Source: Deltaproteobacteria bacterium
GTDB taxonomy: Bacteria > Myxococcota_A > Polyangia > HGW-17 > JAJRWW01
Direction: 5' to 3'
Length of the DNA: 55,274 nt
Assembly (NCBI GenBank): GCA_029938605.1
Contig: JAOZUO010000020.1
Span: forward strand, 12,956 to 68,229
This document shows positions 22,541 to 29,536 of the stretch, one piece after another. Each line of letters opens with the position of its first letter. The stretch's first letter is position 1. The notes under the pieces are model-generated. The model was not told the DNA's origin, searched no databases, and was given only the letters and a program-made list of their open reading frames with translations. The position numbers were made by a program, and so were the translations under genes.

Positions 22541-23257
22541 CTAGCGTTTCAGCTCCTCTTTGCGCTTGAGCAGCTTCCGGCCCAGGATCATGAGCGTCTG
22601 GCTGAGCTTGCGTACCTCCACGGTCGCCGACGCCTTGAGTCCCTCGAAAAAGGCCTTACCGCCGGGCAGGGCCGTAAGCTGGTTTTGTTGGGCTTTGATG
22701 GTCTTGTTCATCTTTCTCGTGTGTACGCGCTGGGCCTCTTGCTTTTCCAGGTACTTCGCGAGCCCGGCCTTGGAGAGAGTCACCGCCTTTTCCATGGAAG
22801 TGAGGGTCAGCGCAAGGACATCCAGTACTCCCTTGAGGAGGGCCTGTCTGTGCTTCTGGGCGTCGGCCACGCTATGGATGGCCTGCCACAGCTTCAGCAC
22901 GTCCTTCTGCCGGGCCCCGACCCGATCCAGGGTGTCGAGGGCGGCCTTCAGCTCGGCGGGCGAGTCGGTTTTTCTGTGGATTTGGTGGTTGTCTTTGCCG
23001 GTGTCGTCATCGCTGGGAGGCAGCGAGAAGTCCATGGCGGCGACCCGGGCCATGGCGGGCTCTGGGGTGGAGCTTGTATGTGGCTGACCGCCGGACGATG
23101 ACCGGGCGCTTCTCTGCTTCTTCTCTGTGGTCTGCTCGGGTCGACAGCCGGTGGCTGTCGCCGTCAATCCTAGGCCGAGGCTAAGCCCGAGGCCAAGGCC
23201 GAGGCTAAGCCCGAGGCCAAGGCCGAGGCGTAGGATCAGGTTCGCCGTTTGTTTCAT
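22541..23257 (-). CDS. Lipoprotein coupled to receptor kinase, repeat-built signal peptide
   Basis: A product of 238 residues from the ATG at 23257 with GAGAGGA upstream. The signal core is L-G-L-G-L-G-L-S-L-G-L-G repeated, encoded by a 24-bp DNA repeat, and ends in T-A-T-G-C, a lipobox. After a Ser/Thr-rich disordered stretch the rest is predicted all-helical with coiled-coil character (A-L-D-T-L-D-R-V, L-A-K-Y-L-E-K-Q-E-A-Q-R). I do not know the family. Its stop codon is immediately followed by the receptor kinase ATG, which suggests it works with the extracytoplasmic domain of that kinase, for example in ligand presentation; that is inference. Confidence 0.78.
   Translation of the reverse strand: MKQTANLILRLGLGLGLSLGLGLGLSLGLGLTATATGCRPEQTTEKKQRSARSSSGGQPHTSSTPEPAMARVAAMDFSLPPSDDDTGKDNHQIHRKTDSPAELKAALDTLDRVGARQKDVLKLWQAIHSVADAQKHRQALLKGVLDVLALTLTSMEKAVTLSKAGLAKYLEKQEAQRVHTRKMNKTIKAQQNQLTALPGGKAFFEGLKASATVEVRKLSQTLMILGRKLLKRKEELKR
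23165..23232. repeat. 24-bp tandem repeat inside a signal peptide
   Basis: Units of the form gaggctaagcccgaggccaa plus ggcc are repeated about 2.8 times and encode the alternating Leu-Gly hydrophobic core of the lipoprotein signal peptide, so copy number changes would lengthen or shorten the signal by eight residues. Confidence 0.8.
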
Positions 23258-23429
23258 GCTGTCCTCTCTCGCACTGTCGGGGGAGCCTATCACGACCCAT
23301 AGAAGGGGGCCACCCGCCCCAGAGGGGAGTGGAGCGGCAGATAGGCAAGGGCAGCGATGGCGAGGAACACGAGGCCAAAATAGAAGGTCGTGGGCTATGC
23401 CCGGGAGGTTTTACAAGTTGTCGCCGCCG

Positions 23430-23885
23430 TCAGTCGTTGTCAGTTCCGCGCTTGAGCGGGTACTTGAGGCGCTTCCAGGCGATGATGCCGTCGTGGATGT
23501 TGTAGACCTTGCGGAAGCGGAGCTTCTTCATCAGCGCCATGATCCGTTTTCCCTCTTTTCCATTGCGGGAGTAGATCATGTAGGCTTTTTTCTTGCTGAG
23601 CCGACTCAGCTTCCGGCGGACAGATTTGTTGGCTTCTACGTTTACTGCGCCGGGGATACGACCGCGGGCGAACCGTTTGGGGGTTCGGAGATCGATGATC
23701 CCCATCTGTTTGAACTTTGTGAGCTGGTGGAATTGCCAGTAATCGTGCGCTGTCTTGGCGGTGATGGTGCGGTGTTCTGTCTTGCCCTTGGTTCCGCCCC
23801 GGGCGCTGACCAGCGTGGGCGCCGCCAGCATCACGACGACCGAAATCCCGGCGGCCAGCAACGTGATTGTTCGTTTCTGTGTCAT
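23430..23885 (-). CDS. Exported rhodanese-like protein without catalytic Cys
   Basis: A product of 151 residues with an N-terminal signal (L-L-A-A-G-I-S-V-V-V-M-L-A-A-P, likely cleaved after V-S-A). The remaining 120 residues form a rhodanese domain: I-I-D-L-R-T-P-K-R-F-A-R-G-R-I-P-G-A-V-N-V, then Y-M-I-Y-S-R-N-G-K-E-G, then G-I-I-A-W-K-R. The active-site loop normally starts with Cys after the fourth strand; here Ser occupies that place, so persulfide chemistry should be lost. It is probably periplasmic and may act as a binding module. An unusual Lys/Arg richness suggests an anionic partner. It stands alone between the lipoprotein and methyltransferase genes. Confidence 0.82.
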   Translation of the reverse strand: MTQKRTITLLAAGISVVVMLAAPTLVSARGGTKGKTEHRTITAKTAHDYWQFHQLTKFKQMGIIDLRTPKRFARGRIPGAVNVEANKSVRRKLSRLSKKKAYMIYSRNGKEGKRIMALMKKLRFRKVYNIHDGIIAWKRLKYPLKRGTDND

Positions 23886-23946
23886 GGCTTTATAGCTCCT
23901 TTTCGAACATCATACACAGATTGGCCCGACCCTGTCCAATTGGAGA

Positions 23947-24663
23947 TTACCGTGCCCAGGGTTGCTCTGCCATGCGGGTACAGATCCACACGACGTGTCG
24001 TCGTCCCCCCTTGGCGCCGCGGGATCGGACCTCGATGGGGTGAACCTCGAATCCCGCCCGCTTGACCCGGCGGGTGAAACCATCATCGGGCGCAGCTGAC
24101 CAGACTCCCAGGACGCCCTGGGGTCGCAGGGCCGCAAAGGTGGCGTTCAGCCCTTTCCAGCTGTACAGCCAGCTGTTGCTAGGCCGAGTCAGGCCGATGG
24201 GGCCGTTGTCCACGTCGAGCAAGATGGCATCCCAGGGCTCCGGTGGATTGCGGATCAGATCCGCCACGTCCCCTTCGTGAACCGAGGTTCGCGGGTCGTG
24301 GATGGGGTGACCCGCGGTTTCGCCCAGGATCCCGCGGTTCCAGGCGATGACCGCCGGCACCAGCTCGGCCACCACAACCCGTGCCTCCGGACCCACCCGC
24401 GCAAGCGCCGCGGCCAGCGTGAACCCGATGCCCATGCCACCGATCAAGATGCGAGCGTCGGGCTGCTTGCCGCCGCGCCGCTGTAGTTGGTCGCAAGCCA
24501 GGTCAGCCAGCGCATCCTCGGAGCCATGCACGCGGGTGCTCATGAGCTCCCGTCCATCCACCCGGATCACCAGCTCGTCCCCCCGCCGCATCAAACGCAT
24601 GAACCCGCCAGTGTCAGGTACGGGCGTACTTTCCAAGAGCTCCCACTCGTTCATGGAAGCCAT
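23947..24663 (-). CDS. Spermidine-synthase-like methyltransferase-fold protein
   Basis: A product of 238 residues (an in-frame ATG at 24654 is an alternative start). The nucleotide/SAM-binding region shows G-G-M-G-I-G-F-T-L near residue 76, V-V-A-E-L-V-P near 100, and D-A-I-L-L-D-V-D-N-G-P near 145, the arrangement of spermidine-synthase-related proteins. The canonical polyamine pocket residues cannot be confirmed, and many short bacterial relatives are not polyamine enzymes. Cytoplasmic. No polyamine genes are nearby. Confidence 0.8.
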   Translation of the reverse strand: MASMNEWELLESTPVPDTGGFMRLMRRGDELVIRVDGRELMSTRVHGSEDALADLACDQLQRRGGKQPDARILIGGMGIGFTLAAALARVGPEARVVVAELVPAVIAWNRGILGETAGHPIHDPRTSVHEGDVADLIRNPPEPWDAILLDVDNGPIGLTRPSNSWLYSWKGLNATFAALRPQGVLGVWSAAPDDGFTRRVKRAGFEVHPIEVRSRGAKGGRRHVVWICTRMAEQPWAR

Positions 24664-25027
24664 CCAATGGTCATCGGGCAGGTCATGTCTGGAAGAACCC
24701 CCGGGCTGGAGGAAGATTAAGTGTGGTCAGGCCATGCCAGGCCAGGCCAGGTCAGGCCTGGCTACCAGAGGCCAACACCTTGCTGCAGGTTGATGGTGGA
24801 CGGGGAGGTGGTGCCAACACCCAAAACAGTTTTTCCGATACACATGTGGCCATTATAGCCGCAACAAAAGTGCGTAGGAAAGAAGAAACCCAGTCCACAG
24901 ATGCGCCAGTAGAAATTGCGCTAGTGAAAAGCAGGTCAACGAAGCCCCCATTGGAGACCTCCTTAGAGCCAGTGCTTGTTCCCTCGGCCGATTTCCAGCA
25001 TGATGTTTTTGCGAAAGGGGAGATGTG
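24664..25027. other. Non-coding interval with hairpin and short repeats
   Basis: No gene is supported in these 364 bp, which separate two divergent genes. A 5-mer (caggc) repeats around 24735-24762 and forms a perfect 8-bp stem, gccaggcc at 24741-24748 with ggcctggc at 24755-24762, loop aggtca. The part from about 24830 is richer in A and T and should hold the promoter of the beta-helix gene; I see no convincing hexamers. Confidence 0.6.
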
Positions 25028-28000
25028 ATGGCCTGCTGGAGAGACTCCTACGTAGCGGCATGTCTGGTTCTGGGGAGCCTGTGTGTCAGTGGTTGCTCCA
25101 AGGACACCACGCCGGAGATGCTGCCGGATCGAATCTCGGTCTTTGAGGAGTCCTTTGACCTGGGACACCTGCACCTGTGGTCTGTAGAGGGAGAGGCCAA
25201 TGTTCAGCTGGAGGAGTCGGCCGGTCCGGATAGCTCCGGCGCCCTCCGCGTTTCACTGACGGATGCGCCCTCCTATATCCGCAACGCAGACAGCGCCCGT
25301 CTGGAGCATGCGTTTTTCTCTTTTTGGTTTCATCCCAACTCCGCGACGCTCTACGACGCGAGCGTGACCTGGTTGCCCGGTCAGTCGGTGGAGATCGTTC
25401 GATTTCAGGGCGTGGACCCCTGGAACACCCTCGCCGCGCTCTACGTGCGGCAGACGGAGACCGGCGACTACCGCGGTTATGTGCAGTGGCACTCCCCTGA
25501 AGGCTCGCAGTACGACTATGAATCAGGCGAATTTGATCTGGCCAACGATTGGCAGGAGATCACGCTGGGGTACAAGCTGGATTCGTGGATTTCGGTGGAA
25601 CTCAACGGCGAAGAGGTACGGGTGGTGTCGGAAGTGGACCATGCGCACACCGCTTCCCACAATCTCTTCGTGGGCCAGATCACCGTCGGTGCCGAGGCTC
25701 ATCCCACCGGTTCGTTTCTGTTCGACGCCGTGGTAGTCGAGGTGCCGTTTCGAAAGGACGTCTGGGTGGATGGCACGGTCGGAGATGATGCCCATAGCGG
25801 GCTCAGTGCCCACGAGCCGGTGCGCACCGTTCAGCGCGGGTTGAATGTGGCGTCCCCTGGCTCCACGGTGCACATTCAACCCGGGATCTACCGCGAGACC
25901 CTCCGGCCGGCGACCAGCGGTCAATTGGAGTATCCGCTGGTGATCAAAGCCGAGGAGGGGCCCGATACGGTCATCGTCCGCGGATCCCTCTCCAGCAGCG
26001 ATTTTGAATGGACCCCTCTGCAGGATCACTCCATCGGGATACCCTCTCACGTCGACCCCTCCCAGATCTACGTGACCGATGCCACCGCCATGGGGATATC
26101 TCAATCGCCACGTTTTGTGATGGCGCTGGACGGATCCGGTCAGACAGTGGAGAGACTCCACCTGGCCCGTGAGCCCGATTTCAGGTTGGAGACCGAGTGG
26201 AAGTACCATGAGTACTGGTGGGCGGCAGACGGCGGGAGCGGCGTGGCGCCATGTGTACCTGCGCCCGGAGACGACAGCGCTTGTGACGAAACCAACCGGT
26301 CGCCCACCCAGCTCACCGACGTGACCGACGATGCGGAACCTTCCGATATCGAGCCGGGGAATCTCACCTCCCTGGGGGATCTCACGGGGGCCACCCTGGT
26401 GGCCATGGACACGGTTCAGGCCCACAGCATGTTCCGCCGGCAGATCGTCGGGCACGATGTGGTGGCGGGGCAGGTCACCGTGGACGAGCCCGCCATGCTG
26501 CTGTGGCACATCGGGTTGGGTTGGGGAACAAAGTACTACGTAGAGAACCTGCCATCTCTGCTGGATCAACGGGGAGAGTGGTGGTTCGATTCTCAGACGG
26601 GGTTGCTGTATGTGTGGCCTCTGGAGTCGGACAATCCGGCGAATCTGTCCATGGAGATCTCCCACCGCTCTGTAGCGGTGGATCTGTCCAATCGCTCTCA
26701 CATCCTCATGGAGGGGATCACGTTCGAATTTTTCGACGGCGACATTGTCTCGCTTTCCAACGGAGAGAACGAAAAAGCCAGCGCCATCACCTTGGACGGC
26801 CTCCATCTTCGATACGGAAACACTGGGGTTTACCTGAACCAGTCCGTGCTGGGTTTGGACCTGTTCGAGATCCATGGGTTTTTGCTTCAAAACTCACACA
26901 TCGAGCATATGGACACCAAGGGGTTGAGCTACAACTACTGGTGGGGCCCCGGATTCGACGTAGACGAGTTTACACGCCCCGGACTTTCGGACACCCGGAT
27001 CCTGGACAATGAGTTTCACCACCTGGCGTTTATGGCTGATCGGGAGGCGGCCGGTTTTCCGGTGGGGCTCAACTTCAGCTACGCCGACGACCTGCGCTTC
27101 GAGCGTAACCACGTGCACCATGTCGCACACAGCGGGGTGAACTTCTGGGCCTCGGTGGATGTGAGCACCAAAGAGTACGGCTACGAGCCGGACGAAATTC
27201 GCACCGGTACCATCCTGGTCAAAGACAACATCTTCGAGAAGGCGTGCCAGCTCTGTGCCGATTGTGGAGCCTTGAAGATCGGGGGGTCTCCCCCCTACAA
27301 GCATGTGTTCCGCGATTTCCTGATCATGGGGAACATCTTCCGCGACACCTACGGGTGGACCCACATATCGGAAAAGCGCGGACTGCGTTGGGCTGGCGAA
27401 AACAGCGACCGCAAAGGCATGGGCGGCTTTGGATTATATACGGACTACGCCAGCGGCATACACGCCTACCGAAACATCGCGTACAACAACGCGTACATCG
27501 CGTACTCCATGTATGGGTTCTGGCGATTGGGGGACATGGTCTACTACAACAACGTGGCGGCCAACAGCGTTTATGGTTTTCAAATGAGCCGAAACACCAA
27601 CTATGAAGTGGACGCCATCAACACCCAGGTCGTCAACAACATCATCGTGAACAACGAGGGCAGAGGGATCTTTCTAGGAGATGACGACGGAGACCACGCC
27701 CAGATCCTTTTTGACTACAACCTCTACCACAACAACGGATGGCGCTCCCATGAGGATGGCGGGCTCTGGAACTCGGGCACCATGGCGGTGGACGGGGTCA
27801 ACGATACGACGCTGTACTTCGACTCGTTGGCAGACATCCAGAGCGAATCGTCCTGGGAAGCTCACGGTCAGACCGGGGATCCCCTGTTTGCCGACTACGA
27901 CGTAGAGGACCACGACATGTTCGACGGCTCCCGGCCCGACTTCCAGATCACCGCCGAGAGCCTGTTGTCCCTGGATTCGGGTGCTGAGCTACCAGAGTCC

Positions 28001-28219
28001 CTGCTGCGGCTGATCGAGCTGTTCGAGGTGGACAATCCCCAAAAAGGCGGAGCCTGGGACCTGGGGCATCACGAATGGGGTGTTTCGAGTGATGGCGACA
28101 GCGGCGGCTGCGCAACCCGCGGCTCCGCCCCGGACGCACCCTCTTACGGTGCACTTGTGATGTGGATCCTGTTGGCACTGTTCTGGGGCGTGAGGATTCG
28201 CCGGAGACATCACTCCTGA
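25028..28219 (+). CDS. Right-handed beta-helix surface lipoprotein with MYXO-CTERM-like tail
   Basis: A product of 1063 residues; the ATG at 25028 follows GGGGAG. The N-terminus is a lipoprotein signal (S-L-C-V-S-G-C). Residues about 35-230 look like a jelly-roll carbohydrate-binding region. From about 245 a parallel beta-helix begins (G-D-D-A-H-S-G-L-S, then R-T-V-Q-R-G-L-N and I-Q-P-G-I-Y-R-E-T-L), the pattern of chondroitinase-B/pectate-lyase-like polysaccharide enzymes. The last 40 residues have G-G-C-A-T-R-G, a hydrophobic helix and R-I-R-R-R, matching the MYXO-CTERM sorting signal type. Function is probably cleavage or binding of an extracellular polysaccharide. No active-site residues can be assigned with confidence. 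Confidence 0.82.
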   Translation: MACWRDSYVAACLVLGSLCVSGCSKDTTPEMLPDRISVFEESFDLGHLHLWSVEGEANVQLEESAGPDSSGALRVSLTDAPSYIRNADSARLEHAFFSFWFHPNSATLYDASVTWLPGQSVEIVRFQGVDPWNTLAALYVRQTETGDYRGYVQWHSPEGSQYDYESGEFDLANDWQEITLGYKLDSWISVELNGEEVRVVSEVDHAHTASHNLFVGQITVGAEAHPTGSFLFDAVVVEVPFRKDVWVDGTVGDDAHSGLSAHEPVRTVQRGLNVASPGSTVHIQPGIYRETLRPATSGQLEYPLVIKAEEGPDTVIVRGSLSSSDFEWTPLQDHSIGIPSHVDPSQIYVTDATAMGISQSPRFVMALDGSGQTVERLHLAREPDFRLETEWKYHEYWWAADGGSGVAPCVPAPGDDSACDETNRSPTQLTDVTDDAEPSDIEPGNLTSLGDLTGATLVAMDTVQAHSMFRRQIVGHDVVAGQVTVDEPAMLLWHIGLGWGTKYYVENLPSLLDQRGEWWFDSQTGLLYVWPLESDNPANLSMEISHRSVAVDLSNRSHILMEGITFEFFDGDIVSLSNGENEKASAITLDGLHLRYGNTGVYLNQSVLGLDLFEIHGFLLQNSHIEHMDTKGLSYNYWWGPGFDVDEFTRPGLSDTRILDNEFHHLAFMADREAAGFPVGLNFSYADDLRFERNHVHHVAHSGVNFWASVDVSTKEYGYEPDEIRTGTILVKDNIFEKACQLCADCGALKIGGSPPYKHVFRDFLIMGNIFRDTYGWTHISEKRGLRWAGENSDRKGMGGFGLYTDYASGIHAYRNIAYNNAYIAYSMYGFWRLGDMVYYNNVAANSVYGFQMSRNTNYEVDAINTQVVNNIIVNNEGRGIFLGDDDGDHAQILFDYNLYHNNGWRSHEDGGLWNSGTMAVDGVNDTTLYFDSLADIQSESSWEAHGQTGDPLFADYDVEDHDMFDGSRPDFQITAESLLSLDSGAELPESLLRLIELFEVDNPQKGGAWDLGHHEWGVSSDGDSGGCATRGSAPDAPSYGALVMWILLALFWGVRIRRRHHS

Positions 28220-28315
28220 CCGACGCACTCCAGACCAGCGACGTCACCAACACACTGAACCGGGGATCAGCCGGCTCTGGGCAATGCGTCTAGAATCTGG
28301 GAGGGGGGCGGAGGG

Positions 28316-29527
28316 TTATTTGTCGAGCTTGCCGACGATGGCGATGGAGCAGACGTTTTGGAAGGGGAGGCCGCCGAGGTTGTGGGTGAGGCCGTAGCGG
28401 GGGTTTTCGAGCTGGCGTTTTTCGGCGCGGCCGTGGAGCTGGAGGTACATTTCGTAGATCATGCGGATGCCCGAGGCGCCGATGGGGTGGCCGAAGCACT
28501 TGAGTCCACCGTCCACCTGGCAGGGCACGCCGCCGCCGTCCAGGTCGTAGAAGCCGTCCATGATGTCTTTGATGCCTTTGCCGCGGGGGGAGATGTGCAG
28601 GTCCTCGTAGGTGCACATTTCGGTGATGGAGAAGCAGTCGTGCACCTCCATCATGGAGAGCTCCTCGCGGGGGTTGGTGATGCCGGCCTCGGCGTAGGCC
28701 TTTTTGGAGGCCTTGGTGGTGGTCATGAAGTAGCTGCCGTCCCAGTCGTTGAAAGCCATCTCCTCGCCGTTGGAGAGGCTGAGTTGCAGAGACTTGACGG
28801 TGACGAAGTCCTTGTAGCCCAGGCGTTTGGCGTTTTCGACCGTGGTGACGATGGCGCAGGCGGCGCCGTCGGACACGCCGCAGCAGTCGAAGAGGCCGAG
28901 GGGGTGGGCGATCATGGGGGAGCCCATGACCTGGTCCTCGGTGACGGCTTTTTGCAGGTGCGCCTTGGGATTGAGCGTACCGTTTTTGTGGCTCTTGACC
29001 GAGATGTGCGCCAGGGCGCGCTTGATGTCGGACATCCTGACGCCGTAGCGGGCGCTGTAGGCGGAGGCGAGCTGGGCGAAGGCCCCCGGGGCAGTGAGGT
29101 TGGGCCAGTACAGCCAGTTGAGGGAGCCCCAGTCCGAGCCCGGGTTGGGCAGGCCGCCGTAGCCCACGTCCTTGAGCTTTTCGACGCCCATGGCGAGGGC
29201 GATATCATAGGCTCCCGACGCCACGGCGTACACCGCGCCCCGGAAGGCCTCGGTGCCGCTGGCGCAGAAGTTCTCCGTGCGGGTGACGGGGATGAACTCC
29301 AGGCGCAGGGCCGCCGGCAGGGCCAGGGCGGACTTGCCCACGCTGACCTCCTCGAGGCAGGTCGACAGCCAGGCCGCCTCGATGTCCTTGGTCTCAAGCC
29401 CGGCGTCGGCGATGCATTCGATGTAGGCCTCCACCATGAGCTCCTCGGCGCCCATGTCCCACCGCTCCCCGAACTTGGAGCAGCCCATGCCGATGATCGC
29501 CACCTTGTCTTTGATTCCCGTGGCCAT
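28316..29527 (-). CDS. Thiolase-family acyltransferase, SCP-x/lipid-transfer type
   Basis: A protein of 403 residues from an ATG with GGAG upstream. Key residues of degradative thiolases are recognisable: nucleophilic Cys in E-N-F-C-A-S-G near residue 90, E-V-H-D-C-F near 295, and G-G-L-K-C-F-G-H-P-I-G-A-S-G near 345. The divergent sequence and length match the SCP-x-like thiolases that act on bulky acyl-CoAs such as steroid side chains or aromatic acids, and which often work with DUF35 proteins. It is the last gene of the TetR operon, 9 bp after the four-domain fusion. It probably carries out the final thiolytic cleavage. Confidence 0.9.
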   Translation of the reverse strand: MATGIKDKVAIIGMGCSKFGERWDMGAEELMVEAYIECIADAGLETKDIEAAWLSTCLEEVSVGKSALALPAALRLEFIPVTRTENFCASGTEAFRGAVYAVASGAYDIALAMGVEKLKDVGYGGLPNPGSDWGSLNWLYWPNLTAPGAFAQLASAYSARYGVRMSDIKRALAHISVKSHKNGTLNPKAHLQKAVTEDQVMGSPMIAHPLGLFDCCGVSDGAACAIVTTVENAKRLGYKDFVTVKSLQLSLSNGEEMAFNDWDGSYFMTTTKASKKAYAEAGITNPREELSMMEVHDCFSITEMCTYEDLHISPRGKGIKDIMDGFYDLDGGGVPCQVDGGLKCFGHPIGASGIRMIYEMYLQLHGRAEKRQLENPRYGLTHNLGGLPFQNVCSIAIVGKLDK

Positions 29528-29536
29528 TGTGCACTC

